Source of the DNA: an uncultured Collinsella sp.
GTDB taxonomy: Bacteria; Actinomycetota; Coriobacteriia; Coriobacteriales; Coriobacteriaceae
DNA length: 58,917 nt
Assembly: GCA_934654515.1 (NCBI GenBank)
Contig: CAKUGA010000003.1
Coordinates: 1-58,917, forward strand
Reading direction: 5' to 3'
The notes under the pieces were generated by a model, which was given only the letters and a program-made list of their open reading frames with translations, was not told the DNA's origin and did no database searches. The translations under genes and the position numbers were made by a program. This document shows positions 26,903 through 35,666 of this stretch, one piece after another (the stretch's first letter is position 1; the number at the start of each line of letters is the position of its first letter).

Positions 26903-28425
26903 TGGCGTTCGATACCTTTGCCGTTCACGCAGCCTGTATCCGCGGCGTCGAGGCGATTCCCGTAACCGTCGAGGTTTCGCTTGCCGGTGGCATCCCGGGC
27001 ATTCAGATGCTCGGTATCCCGAGTATGGAGGTGATGGAATCGCGCGGGCGTATTCGCTGTGCCATGCGCTCGGCAGGCTTCGAGATTCCTCGGTCGGGCA
27101 TTACGGTCAATCTGGCGCCCGGCGATATTCGCAAGACCGGTAGCGGCTTTGATCTGCCCATCGCCATCGCGGTGCTGGCGGCCGATGGCCAGATTCCCCG
27201 CGACAACCTTGATCGTTGCCTTATCGCGGGCGAACTTGGTCTGGACGGTACGGTGTTGCCCGTCAAGGGTGAGGTGGCGTTCCAGCTGCTCGCGCGCGAT
27301 ATGGGGCTTTCCTTTATCGCGGGCAGGTCAGATCAGCATGTGCCGCTCGCGGGCGTGGACTGTGGCTTTATCGATCATCTCTCGCAACTTGCCCACGGTA
27401 TGGACGATGCCGCGCGGCATTATCTGGATTCCGAGGGCGTCGAGGCGACCTTTGAGCCTGAGCTCGACTATGCCGACGTGCTGGGGCAGGAAGTCGCTAA
27501 ACGCGGCATGGCGCTTGCGGCGGCAGGAGAACTCGGCTTGCTCATGATCGGGTCCCCGGGATCGGGCAAGACGATGCTCGCGCGTCGTATGACCGGCATC
27601 CTGCCCGAGCTTTCCGTTGAGGATCAACAGGCGGCGCTGTGCATCCATTCGGTTTTGGGTGAGAACATTGATGGCTTGTTGGCGGGGCACCGGCCCTTCC
27701 GCAGTCCCCATCACAGTATTTCGACCGCAGGTCTTATCGGCGGTGGGCGCCCGGTGCGCCCGGGTGAGATCAGCCTTGCTCATGGCGGCGTGCTATTTTT
27801 GGACGAGCTTGCCGAGTTTCCCACGGGTGTGCTGCAGACGCTGCGTCAGCCTATCGAACGCGGCTACGTCAGGATCGTACGCGTCGACGGGGCTTTTACC
27901 TTCCCGTCGCGCTTTCAGCTGCTGGCTGCGAGCAATCCCTGCCCCTGCGGCTTTTTGGGCGATCGTGAGGTACCGTGTCGCTGCTCGGCGGCGATGGTCG
28001 AGCGCTATCGGTCTAAACTGCGCGGTCCTTTGGCCGACCGTATCGACATGATGATCGATGTGACCCGTCCCGACCCCCAAGTGATTATCGAGGGTGCGGA
28101 GGGTATGTCGTCTGCCGAGTTACGTGACTACGTTGTGCGCGGCCGCGCTTTTCGCGCTTGGCGCGAATCCCGTATGGACGATGCGGATGCCGAGGCCGAG
28201 GATGACGAGACACGGTCCATTGACGGCGTCGTTTCGACCTTTGAGCTCGATGATGCGGCGGAGAAGTGTGTGCTCGGCCTGTCGAAGCGCACACATCTCA
28301 CGGGTCGCGGCATCGTGCGACTGGTGCGTATCGCGCGTACAATCGCCGACGTCGCCGAGAGCGAGCAAGTGACGCAGGACCACGTGCTCGAGGCAGCGAT
28401 GTACCAGGGAAGGAGGGACCAATGA
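26902..28425 (+). CDS. comM: Mg-chelatase-like AAA ATPase ComM (YifB)
   Basis: ComM/YifB is a hexameric AAA+ helicase that drives branch migration during natural transformation in some species. Residues 1-170 form the Lon-protease-like N-terminal domain (VEVSLAGGIPGIQMLGIP); the AAA core has Walker A GSPGSGKTML, Walker B GVLFLDELAEF, and the SNPCPCGF zinc-type loop. A C-terminal Mg-chelatase domain ends the protein. The 507-residue length matches the family. ATG 26902 overlaps the yraN stop; the stop overlaps dprA. Confidence 0.95.
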   Translation: MAFDTFAVHAACIRGVEAIPVTVEVSLAGGIPGIQMLGIPSMEVMESRGRIRCAMRSAGFEIPRSGITVNLAPGDIRKTGSGFDLPIAIAVLAADGQIPRDNLDRCLIAGELGLDGTVLPVKGEVAFQLLARDMGLSFIAGRSDQHVPLAGVDCGFIDHLSQLAHGMDDAARHYLDSEGVEATFEPELDYADVLGQEVAKRGMALAAAGELGLLMIGSPGSGKTMLARRMTGILPELSVEDQQAALCIHSVLGENIDGLLAGHRPFRSPHHSISTAGLIGGGRPVRPGEISLAHGGVLFLDELAEFPTGVLQTLRQPIERGYVRIVRVDGAFTFPSRFQLLAASNPCPCGFLGDREVPCRCSAAMVERYRSKLRGPLADRIDMMIDVTRPDPQVIIEGAEGMSSAELRDYVVRGRAFRAWRESRMDDADAEAEDDETRSIDGVVSTFELDDAAEKCVLGLSKRTHLTGRGIVRLVRIARTIADVAESEQVTQDHVLEAAMYQGRRDQ

Positions 28426-29357
28426 TGGCCGAGGGGACCTTCGAGCTGCATCCAGGTGACGCGTTGTATCCCGAGACCGTTTTGGAGCTTTCCGATGTGC
28501 CCCAGACACTCTATGTGCGCGGCAACCCCGAGGTGCTTTCGACGCCCGCGCTCTCCATCATCGGCGCGCGCAAGGCCTCTCCGTATGGTCTTGCCGTGGC
28601 AGAGCTTGCGGCAAAGGTTGCGGTCGAGGCGGGCGTGACGGTAGTTTCGGGCGGCGCGGTCGGTTGTGACCAGGCCTCGGGTTGGGCTGCGGTCAACGCT
28701 GGCGGCAAACACGTCGTGGTGCTGGGGACGGGCGCCGACGTGGTCTATCCGCGCTCGAGCGCGGGGCTTATTACGCGCACGCTCGATACGGGTGGCGCGG
28801 TCGTGTCGATCTCCCCGTGGGGCATGGGTCCGCGCAAGTTTGCCTTTCCGCGCCGCAATCGCGTGATCGCGGCCCTGTCGCAAGCCCTCTTTGTATCCGA
28901 GGCGGGTATGCCTTCCGGGACGTTTTCTACAGCCGAGGCTGCTATGGATTTGGGGCGAGAACTTCTTGCCGTGCCGGGGTCGATCCTATCGCCCGAGTCG
29001 CGTGGCACGAATTACCTCATTGCGAACGGTGCCTGCTGTATCATCGACGAGGAATCTATCGAGATGGCTATCTCACGCATCTACGGCACCCTGCGCTACT
29101 CGCGCCCCGATGCTCCCGGCATTGCCGACCTGGATCAAACACAGCAGACCGTGATGCATGCGCTCATCGCCTCTCCGCTCAAAGTCGACGACATCGCGGC
29201 GCTCGTCTCGCTCGATGCTGTCGGCGTACTCAAACTCTTGGGTTCGCTTGAACTCGAGGGCCTTATCGAGCGCATGATGGATGGAAGGTATGCGCCCTCC
29301 AAGTTTGCCCTTCACGCCCAGACGCCCTTCGGTCACAATGGAAAACGTGTCAATTAG
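28422..29357 (+). CDS. dprA: DNA-processing protein DprA
   Basis: DprA binds incoming single-stranded DNA and loads RecA in transformation. The Rossmann-fold core shows SIIGARKASPYG, VVSGGAVGCDQASG, VVVLGTGADVVYP and FPRRNRVIAALS, ending with the GRELLAVPGSILSPESRGTNYLI region (cited as AVPGS and SRGTN). A C-terminal winged-helix segment (about 245-300) is present. ATG 28422 overlaps the comM stop by four bases, with AAGGAGGG at 28410-28417. An ATG at 28425 directly follows in frame. Confidence 0.95.
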   Translation: MMAEGTFELHPGDALYPETVLELSDVPQTLYVRGNPEVLSTPALSIIGARKASPYGLAVAELAAKVAVEAGVTVVSGGAVGCDQASGWAAVNAGGKHVVVLGTGADVVYPRSSAGLITRTLDTGGAVVSISPWGMGPRKFAFPRRNRVIAALSQALFVSEAGMPSGTFSTAEAAMDLGRELLAVPGSILSPESRGTNYLIANGACCIIDEESIEMAISRIYGTLRYSRPDAPGIADLDQTQQTVMHALIASPLKVDDIAALVSLDAVGVLKLLGSLELEGLIERMMDGRYAPSKFALHAQTPFGHNGKRVN

Positions 29358-29371
29358 AAAGGTGTTTGCAG

Positions 29372-30709
29372 ATGCAGTTCGATCAGGTAACGGTTATCGG
29401 TGGCGGTCTGGCGGGTTCGGAATGCGCGATCCAGCTGGCAGACCGCGGTTTTGCCGTAAAGCTGTGCGAGATGCGCCCCCAGGTTAGCTCCCCGGCTCAC
29501 CATACCGATCACTTGGCAGAGCTCGTCTGCTCCAATTCGTTTAAGTCGACCCGTCCGGATTCCGCGGCTGGTTTGCTGAAGGCCGAGCTTAAGCGCATGG
29601 GTTCAGTCCTGCTCGATTGCGCCCATCGCGCGGCTGTTCCCGCCGGTGGCGCCTTGGCAGTCGACCGCGTCAAGTTTTCCGAGCTTGTCGAGGCCGAGGT
29701 TGCCGCCCGTCCCAATATCGAGGTCGTGCACGGCGAGGTCACGCAGATTCCCGAGGGCCACGTGGTCATTGCCGCGGGCCCGCTGTGTTCACCGGCGCTG
29801 AGCGAAGAGGTCATGAAGCTCGTCGGTGGCGACGCCCTTGCGTTCTTCGATGCCGCGGCGCCGATCGTCGATGCCTCCACGCTCGATATGGACGTGCTGT
29901 TTTCGCAGTCGCGCTACGAGGAGCAGGGGAGCGGCGACTATCTCAACGCTCCGCTCAACAAGGAGGAGTACGAGGCCTTTATCGAGGCACTTACCACGGC
30001 CGACCGCGTGGTGCTCAAAGACTTTGAGGGCGGCGATCTGTTTCAGGCCTGCCAACCTGCCGAGGAAGTTGCGCGCACCGGCAAGGACGCCATTCGCTTT
30101 GGCGCCATGAAGCCCGTCGGCCTCACCGACCCGCGAACCGGACGTCGCCCTTGGGCGGCGATTCAGCTGCGTGCCGAGAACAAGGAGAAGACCGCCTATA
30201 ACCTGGTGGGCTTCCAGACCAACCTGACCTTTGGCGAGCAGAAGCGCGTCTTCCATATGGTGCCGGGCCTGGAGAATGCTGAGTTCTTCCGCTACGGTGT
30301 CATGCACCGCAACACCTTTGTCGACGCCCCGCACGTGCTCGATGGCACCTTTGCCGTGCCTGGTACCGGCGTGCGCCTGGCCGGTCAGATCACCGGCACC
30401 GAGGGGTACATGGAAGCCGTGGCGACCGGTCTGCTCGCGGCGCTTAACACCTATGCCGAGGCAATCGGGGCGGAGCCTGTTGAGCTGCCCCGCGTGGGCG
30501 CCCTGGGCGCGCTCGTGGGCTATGCGACCGATCCTGCCACCGTGGGCTACCAGCCCATGCATGTCAACTTTGGCCTGGTGCCGCCACTCGAGGACGGTAA
30601 GCGCCGCAGCAAGCGCGACCGCTACCAGGCCTATGCGGACCGTGCGCTCGAGGCCCTTGATGCCTATCTGGCCACTCGCCCCGATCTGTTTGGAGGCGAC
30701 CGGTCATAG
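29372..30709 (+). CDS. trmFO: tRNA uracil-54 methyltransferase TrmFO (folate/FAD-dependent)
   Basis: TrmFO makes ribothymidine at tRNA position 54 using methylenetetrahydrofolate and FADH2. The FAD-binding GGGLAGSECA lies at about residues 10-19, followed by the family blocks MRPQVSSPAHHT, LVCSNSFKS and GVRLAGQITGTEGYMEA. The Cys in VCSNS and another in FQACQP are typical of the enzyme. ATG 29372 follows AGAAAGG at 8 bases. The 445-residue length is normal. The 3' end overlaps the next gene. Confidence 0.95.
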   Translation: MQFDQVTVIGGGLAGSECAIQLADRGFAVKLCEMRPQVSSPAHHTDHLAELVCSNSFKSTRPDSAAGLLKAELKRMGSVLLDCAHRAAVPAGGALAVDRVKFSELVEAEVAARPNIEVVHGEVTQIPEGHVVIAAGPLCSPALSEEVMKLVGGDALAFFDAAAPIVDASTLDMDVLFSQSRYEEQGSGDYLNAPLNKEEYEAFIEALTTADRVVLKDFEGGDLFQACQPAEEVARTGKDAIRFGAMKPVGLTDPRTGRRPWAAIQLRAENKEKTAYNLVGFQTNLTFGEQKRVFHMVPGLENAEFFRYGVMHRNTFVDAPHVLDGTFAVPGTGVRLAGQITGTEGYMEAVATGLLAALNTYAEAIGAEPVELPRVGALGALVGYATDPATVGYQPMHVNFGLVPPLEDGKRRSKRDRYQAYADRALEALDAYLATRPDLFGGDRS

Positions 30710-31626
30710 CCTTTGACCTGTACGACACCGTCGACTCGTTTATCGCCTATATCGCACGTGTCGAGGGGCTTTCTCCCAATACGGTGACGGCCTATGGCTC
30801 GAGGCTGGAGCGCTTTGCTGCCTGGTGCGAGCGCGAGGATATCGATGCTTTCGCTGCCGACGTGCGCACCATTCGTCGCTATCTTGCCGAGCTTTCGCGT
30901 GAGCAGGTGGCTCCCCGAACGCTTGCGGCGCATCTGTCGGCTATCCGATCGCTCTATCGATGGATGGCTGCCGAGGGGGTCGTGGAGGGCGATGTGGTCT
31001 CGGCAATTTCCTCGCCCAAGCTCCCGCGCGATCTACCCGGTGTGCTGACGACCCAACAGGTCGAGGCGCTGCTCAAGACGCCTGATACCTCAACACCCGC
31101 GGGACTGCGCGATGCGGCGATGCTCGAGCTGCTCTATGCCTCGGGCGCCCGTATCTCAGAGCTCGCAGCACTCAATGTGGAGTCCATTGCGTGGTCCGAA
31201 CGCACGCTGCGCCTGTGGGGCAAGGGGAGCAAAGAACGTATCGTCCCTCTGTATCGTCGTGCGCTCGAGGCGACGCGTCTCTATATTGAGGAGGGGAGGC
31301 CGGAGTTGCTCGCTCAGGCAAAGCGTCGTGACCCCGCTACCGGGCCGCATCCGCTGCTTATATCGGCGCGCGGTAATCGCATGAGTGCCGCCATGCTCAG
31401 GCGGCGGTTTCATATGCTGGCGACGCTCGCCGGCATTCCGGCCGACATCGCCCCGCATGCGATGCGCCATACCTTTGCGACCGACTTGCTCGAGGGCGGC
31501 GCGGACCTGCGCTCGGTTCAAGAGCTGCTAGGTCATGCGAGCCTGTCCACGACGCAGATCTACACGCATCTCACACCCGATCGGCTTAAGCGGGCTGTGG
31601 CTCAAGCCCATCCCCGCGGCGAATAG
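30706..31626 (+). CDS. xerC: Tyrosine recombinase XerC/XerD family
   Basis: Xer recombinases resolve chromosome dimers at dif. The catalytic set is present: Arg in SGARISEL, Lys in GKGSKERIVPL, HAMRHTFA (His-x-x-Arg), LGHASLS (His) and the nucleophile Tyr in TQIYTH. The core-binding domain sequence VDSFIAYIARVEGLSPNTV begins before the first ATG/GTG/TTG in frame, which is GTG 30784. GGAGG at 30692-30696 points to initiation at about 30706, where the codon is ATA; CTG 30718 is the other option. The given start is thus provisional. It overlaps trmFO. Confidence 0.85.
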   Translation: MAFDLYDTVDSFIAYIARVEGLSPNTVTAYGSRLERFAAWCEREDIDAFAADVRTIRRYLAELSREQVAPRTLAAHLSAIRSLYRWMAAEGVVEGDVVSAISSPKLPRDLPGVLTTQQVEALLKTPDTSTPAGLRDAAMLELLYASGARISELAALNVESIAWSERTLRLWGKGSKERIVPLYRRALEATRLYIEEGRPELLAQAKRRDPATGPHPLLISARGNRMSAAMLRRRFHMLATLAGIPADIAPHAMRHTFATDLLEGGADLRSVQELLGHASLSTTQIYTHLTPDRLKRAVAQAHPRGE

Positions 31627-31675
31627 TGGCTGGGACGTCCCGCGCCGCGCTCAGGTGTGTGGTTTTGATTGCGGG

Positions 31676-31704
31676 TTGGCAGGAAGATGCATTCCTGCTA
31701 TCAT
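31676..31704 (+). promoter_or_regulatory. Promoter for rpsB-tsf
   Basis: TTGGCA (31676-31681) and TATCAT (31699-31704) are exactly 17 bases apart. The predicted start near 31711 leaves an unusually long leader of about 135 bases. Confidence 0.8.
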
Positions 31705-31710
31705 TCATCG

Positions 31711-31845
31711 GGTTGCTTCACGGCAACAGGTTTTTATCACGCACGCGCGGCTACTTCATACCGTGGTGCCCGGGCTTTGGTAGCACATGTCCGGGTTGGT
31801 TTTGGAGGATGACCCCGCGCGGAGGCAAACCACAGGAGGTTTAAC
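31711..31845 (+). promoter_or_regulatory. Structured leader of rpsB
   Basis: Readable pairings: GTTGC/GCAAC (31712-31727) followed by AGGTTTTT, which looks like a weak early terminator; CGCGCGG (31744-31750) with CCGCGCG (31815-31821); and CCCGG (31769-31773) with CCGGG (31791-31795). The ribosome site AGGAGG is at 31834-31839. S2 operons are often autoregulated, but I do not recognise a known leader family. Confidence 0.4.
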
Positions 31846-32574
31846 ATGGCTACCAAGATTAATATCCGCACCCTGCTCGAGGCCGGCTGCCACTTCGGTC
31901 ACCAGACCCGTCGCTGGAACCCCAAGATGAAGCCGTTCATCTTCGGTGAGCGCAACGGCATCTACATCCTCGACCTCAAGCAGACCATCCTCGACGCCGA
32001 CCAGGCCTACACTTTCGTCAAGAACGTCGCCAAGGGTGGCAATGTGCTGTTCGTCGGCACCAAGAAGCAGGCTCAGGAGGCCGTCAAGAACGCCGCTGAG
32101 CGCGCCAACATGCCTTACATCAACCAGCGTTGGCTCGGCGGCATGCTGACCAACTTCGTCACCATCCGCTCCCGCATCAACCGCATGGAGGAGCTTGAGG
32201 CCATGGTCGAGGACGGCCGCATGGCAGTGCTCCCCAAGAAGGAGCAGGCTGTTCTCGGCAAGGAGCTCACCAAGCTCCAGACCAACCTCGGTGGCGCCCG
32301 CGACATGAAGGGTCTGCCCCAGGCTCTCTTCGTCATCGACACCAAGCGCGAGGAGAACGCCATCAAGGAGGCTCAGCGCCTGAACATCCCCGTCGTCGCT
32401 CTGATCGACACCAACTCCGATCCCGACGAGGTCGAGTACGGCATCCCCTGCAACGATGACGCTATCTCTGCTGTCACCCTTATGTGCGAGCTCATGGCTG
32501 ACGCCTGCCTCGCTGGCTCCGGCAAGGAGCAGGTCTCCGAGGCCGAGATGGCCGCTGAGCCCAAGGCCGAGTAA
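31846..32574 (+). CDS. rpsB: 30S ribosomal protein S2
   Basis: S2 sits on the back of the 30S subunit and helps recruit S1 where present. The start [27 protein letters not shown] (cited as [19 protein letters not shown]) and the block [16 protein letters not shown] identify it. The 242-residue length, with a short Glu/Ala C-terminal tail, is normal. ATG 31846 follows AGGAGG. It is co-transcribed with tsf, 45 bases downstream, the near-universal pairing. Confidence 0.97.
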   Translation: MATKINIRTLLEAGCHFGHQTRRWNPKMKPFIFGERNGIYILDLKQTILDADQAYTFVKNVAKGGNVLFVGTKKQAQEAVKNAAERANMPYINQRWLGGMLTNFVTIRSRINRMEELEAMVEDGRMAVLPKKEQAVLGKELTKLQTNLGGARDMKGLPQALFVIDTKREENAIKEAQRLNIPVVALIDTNSDPDEVEYGIPCNDDAISAVTLMCELMADACLAGSGKEQVSEAEMAAEPKAE

Positions 32575-32619
32575 ATCAGTCTTAGTTAATTCTTTTTCAT
32601 CTCTTTGAAAGGAACCACA

Positions 32620-33489
32620 ATGGCCCAGATTACCGCCGCTATGGTCAAGCAGCTCCGCGAGATGACCGACTCCCCGATGATGGAGTGCAAGAAGGCTCTC
32701 GTCGAGGCTGACGGCGACATGGACGCCGCTGTCGACGTTCTGCGCAAGAACGGCCTCGCCAAGGCTGCTAAGAAGGCTGGCCGCGAGACCAACGAGGGCG
32801 CTGTAGCCGCGTTCGTCTCCGAGGATGGCAAGACCGGCGCTCTGCTTGAGCTCTCCTGCGAGACCGACTTCGTTGGCTCCAACGCCAAGTTCACCGGCTT
32901 TGCTTCCAAGGTCGCCGAGGTTGTCGCCACCACCGAGCCGGCCGATATCGACGCTCTGCTCGAGAAGCCGATGGGCGAGGAGACCGTTTCCTCCGAGCTC
33001 ACCGAGATGATTCACATCATGGGCGAGAACATGAAGATCTCCCGCTTCGCCGCCCGCAAGGCCGAGAACGGCGCTCTCGCTTCTTACATCCACATGGGTG
33101 GTAAGATCGGCGTCCTCGTCGAGTTTGCTTTCGAGAAGGCCGAGACCGCTCAGGCTGAGTCCTTCAAGGCCTTCGCTCACGACGTCGCCCTTCAGGTTGC
33201 CGCTGTCGCCCCGATTTGCGCTACCCGCGATCAGGTTCCGGCCGAGACCGTCGAGCACGAGAAGCAGATCTACATGGCTCAGGCTGCCGAGTCCGGCAAG
33301 CCCGAGGCCATCCAGGAGAAGATGGCTGTCGGCCGTCTGGAGAAGTTCTACAAGCAGTCCGTGCTCACCGAGCAGGAGTTCATCAAGGACAGCTCCCTCA
33401 CCATCAAGAAGTACGCTGAGCAGGTCTCCAAGGAGCTCGGCGATACCATTACCGTCGTTGCCTTCGACCGTCTGGTCCGTGGCGAGTAA
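32620..33489 (+). CDS. tsf: Elongation factor Ts
   Basis: EF-Ts recycles EF-Tu by releasing GDP. The N-terminal UBA-like domain (VKQLREMTDSPMMECKKAL) is followed by the TDFVGSNAKFTGFA motif (the TDFV contact with EF-Tu) and two dimerisation subdomains, with VGRLEKFYKQSVLTEQEF near the C-terminus. The 289-residue length is normal. ATG 32620 has GAAAGGA upstream; a TTG five codons earlier overlaps that site. A strong terminator follows. Confidence 0.97.
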   Translation: MAQITAAMVKQLREMTDSPMMECKKALVEADGDMDAAVDVLRKNGLAKAAKKAGRETNEGAVAAFVSEDGKTGALLELSCETDFVGSNAKFTGFASKVAEVVATTEPADIDALLEKPMGEETVSSELTEMIHIMGENMKISRFAARKAENGALASYIHMGGKIGVLVEFAFEKAETAQAESFKAFAHDVALQVAAVAPICATRDQVPAETVEHEKQIYMAQAAESGKPEAIQEKMAVGRLEKFYKQSVLTEQEFIKDSSLTIKKYAEQVSKELGDTITVVAFDRLVRGE

Positions 33490-33512
33490 ATAAGCTCTTG
33501 TAGCTGGTAATG

Positions 33513-33548
33513 AGCAGGCTGTGGGTTTTACTCACAGCCTGCTTTTTC
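33513..33548 (+). terminator. Intrinsic terminator after tsf
   Basis: AGCAGGCTGTG (33513-33523) pairs perfectly with CACAGCCTGCT (33533-33543), followed by a run of T. Confidence 0.92.
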
Positions 33549-33568
33549 ATGGCTCCCCGTTAAGCCTT

Positions 33569-33577
33569 TGTTATCAT
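33569..33577 (+). promoter_or_regulatory. Extended -10 promoter for pyrH
   Basis: TGTTATCAT is an extended -10 element (TGn then TATCAT). No good -35 is seen 17 bases upstream. It lies between the tsf terminator and pyrH, the first gene of an eight-gene run. Confidence 0.5.
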
Positions 33578-33606
33578 ATTGAGAGTCTAATTAAAGGAGG
33601 ATCGCT

Positions 33607-34329
33607 TTGTCCGACATCCGATATAAACGCGTGCTTCTTAAGCTTTCCGGCGAAGCACTGATGGGCGACGGCCAATATGGCATCGACCCCAAGGTTACCG
33701 ACCATCTTGCCAAGCAGGTCAAGGAGCTGCTCGCCGTTGGCCATGAGGTCGGCGTCGTTGTCGGCGGCGGCAATATTTTCCGCGGCATGGCAGGTGCTGC
33801 CGGTGGCATGGAGCGTGCTCAGGCCGACTACATGGGCATGCTGGCAACCGTTATGAACGCGCTCGCCCTGCAGGATGCCTTCGAGCACAACGATGTTCCC
33901 TGCCGCGTGATGAGCGCTATCCAGATGAACGAGATCTGCGAGCCCTATATTCGTCGCCGCGCTATCAACCATCTGTCCAAGGGCAACGTCGTCATCTTCG
34001 CTGCCGGTTCGGGCAATCCGTACTTTACGACCGACACCGCCGCGGCTCTTCGTGCGTGCGAGATCGGTGCCGAGATTCTGATTAAAGCCACCAAGGTTGA
34101 CGGCATCTACGACAAGGATCCCGTCAAGTGCGCCGATGCCGTCCGTTTTGACAAGATTACCTATCACGAGGTTCTCGTCCGCGGTCTGCAGGTTATGGAT
34201 TCCACGGCTACTGCACTGTGCCAGGATAACCGTATGCCGATTTTGGTCCTCAACATCGATGGCGAGGACACCGTCAAGCGCGCGCTTTCGGGTGAGCCCG
34301 TCGGCACGCTCGTCTATCAGGAGGATTAA
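33607..34329 (+). CDS. pyrH: UMP kinase
   Basis: UMP kinase phosphorylates UMP to UDP and is a hexamer of the amino-acid-kinase fold. The signature blocks are [56 protein letters not shown] (cited as [12 protein letters not shown]) and [12 protein letters not shown]. The 240-residue length is normal. TTG 33607 is the start, with AAAGGAGGA just upstream. It is followed by frr after two bases, the standard pair. Confidence 0.96.
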   Translation: MSDIRYKRVLLKLSGEALMGDGQYGIDPKVTDHLAKQVKELLAVGHEVGVVVGGGNIFRGMAGAAGGMERAQADYMGMLATVMNALALQDAFEHNDVPCRVMSAIQMNEICEPYIRRRAINHLSKGNVVIFAAGSGNPYFTTDTAAALRACEIGAEILIKATKVDGIYDKDPVKCADAVRFDKITYHEVLVRGLQVMDSTATALCQDNRMPILVLNIDGEDTVKRALSGEPVGTLVYQED

Positions 34330-34331
34330 GC

Positions 34332-34868
34332 ATGGCAGAGAACATCACCGCCCATATGGACAAGTCGCTCGAGTCCCTCAAGCATAACTTCTCCAAGGTT
34401 CGTACCGGCCGCGCCAATGCCAACATTCTGTCCGACATCACCGTCGATTATTACGGTGTTCCCACGCCGGTCACGCAGGTTGCCGCCGTCAAGACCCCCG
34501 AGGCCCACATGCTGCTCATCGAGCCGTGGGACAAGGCGCTCATCAATGCTATCGTCAAGGCCATCGGCGCTTCCGATCTGGGTATTACCCCCAACTCCGA
34601 TGGCACCGTCGTTCGTCTTCCGTTCCCGGCTCCCACTGAGGAGCGCCGTCGCGAGCTCGTCAAGGAGTGCCGCGAGTACGCCGAGCAGGCCAAGGTGTCT
34701 ATCCGTAACATCCGTCGCGACTTCAACAACAAGCTCGAGCGCGATGAGGAGCTCACCGAGGACGATGTCCGTCGCGAGCAGGCCAAGGTTCAGAAGCACA
34801 CCGATGAGTATGTCGCCAAGGTCGAGGAGCTTCTGAAGGAAAAAGAAGCCGAGGTCATGGAGATCTAA
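34332..34868 (+). CDS. frr: Ribosome recycling factor
   Basis: RRF, with EF-G, splits the post-termination ribosome. The product has the three-helix-bundle features: VRTGRANANILSDITVDYYGVPTPVTQ (cited as RTGRANANIL and YYGVPTPVTQ), EPWDKALINAIVKAI, and SIRNIRRDFNNKL. Length 178 is close to the family's 185. ATG 34332 starts right after the pyrH stop. It is co-transcribed with pyrH and uppS. Confidence 0.96.
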   Translation: MAENITAHMDKSLESLKHNFSKVRTGRANANILSDITVDYYGVPTPVTQVAAVKTPEAHMLLIEPWDKALINAIVKAIGASDLGITPNSDGTVVRLPFPAPTEERRRELVKECREYAEQAKVSIRNIRRDFNNKLERDEELTEDDVRREQAKVQKHTDEYVAKVEELLKEKEAEVMEI

Positions 34869-34869
34869 G

Positions 34870-35664
34870 GTGCAATACGACGAGCATAAACTGGTCGAGT
34901 ACTTTGCCGACGCCCCTGCGGGCGTCGGTTTTTCCGACCTTGACCTCAATAACATTCCGCACCATATCTCGTGCATCATGGACGGCAACGGTCGTTGGGC
35001 CACGTCGCGCGGTCTTGCACGCACCGAGGGTCATAAGGCAGGTATCCTCTCGCTGCGCGAGATCATTACCGCCTGCGTGCGCCTGGGCGTCGACGTGCTT
35101 TCTGCCTATGCGTTTTCTACCGAAAACTGGAACCGTCCGCAGCATGAGGTCAACGTCTTGATGCATCTGTTTGCCAAGACGTTTATCGACGAGCTGCCGC
35201 TTCTGAAGCGCGAAAACGTGCGTGTTGTCTTTTTGGGCGACATTTCCGCGCTGCCCAAGAAGACCCGCGACGTTTTTGAACGCGGTCTTGCCGAGTGCGC
35301 CGATCACACCGGTATGACGCTGGCGCTTGCCGTCAACTACGGCGCGCGTGCCGAGATTACCCGCGCTGTCCGTCAGATTGCACTCGACGCTGCCGCCGGT
35401 AAGATCGATCCTGCCGCAATTGATGACGACATGGTGGCTTCCCACCTCTATACTGCCGGCCTTCCCGATCCTGAGCTTGTGATTCGCACCTCTGGTGAGC
35501 TGCGCCTTTCGAACTATCTGCTGTGGCAGGTGGCTTATTCCGAATTCTACGTCACCGATACCTATTGGCCCGACTTTGATCGTTGGGGCCTTGTCGACGC
35601 CATTTTGGCCTATCAGGGCCGTGACCGTAGGTTTGGTGGACTGAGCAAGACCGAGGAGGCTTAA
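34870..35664 (+). CDS. uppS: Isoprenyl (undecaprenyl) diphosphate synthase
   Basis: UppS makes the C55 lipid carrier for cell wall synthesis by adding isopentenyl units to farnesyl diphosphate. The catalytic Asp is in CIMDGNGRWA (near residue 37), followed by GHKAGILSLREI, YAFSTENWNRP, and the substrate-binding PDPELVIRTSGELRLSNYLLWQ (cited as IRTSGE and SNYLLWQ). The 264-residue length includes an extra N-terminus of about 25. GTG 34870 starts one base after frr; GGAG at 34858-34861 serves as its ribosome site. Confidence 0.95.
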   Translation: MQYDEHKLVEYFADAPAGVGFSDLDLNNIPHHISCIMDGNGRWATSRGLARTEGHKAGILSLREIITACVRLGVDVLSAYAFSTENWNRPQHEVNVLMHLFAKTFIDELPLLKRENVRVVFLGDISALPKKTRDVFERGLAECADHTGMTLALAVNYGARAEITRAVRQIALDAAAGKIDPAAIDDDMVASHLYTAGLPDPELVIRTSGELRLSNYLLWQVAYSEFYVTDTYWPDFDRWGLVDAILAYQGRDRRFGGLSKTEEA

Positions 35665-35666
35665 TC

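Noticed and set aside
31626-31844. Small open frame in the rpsB leader
   Set aside because: It spans the rpsB promoter and ribosome site and has no domain; the region reads as a leader.
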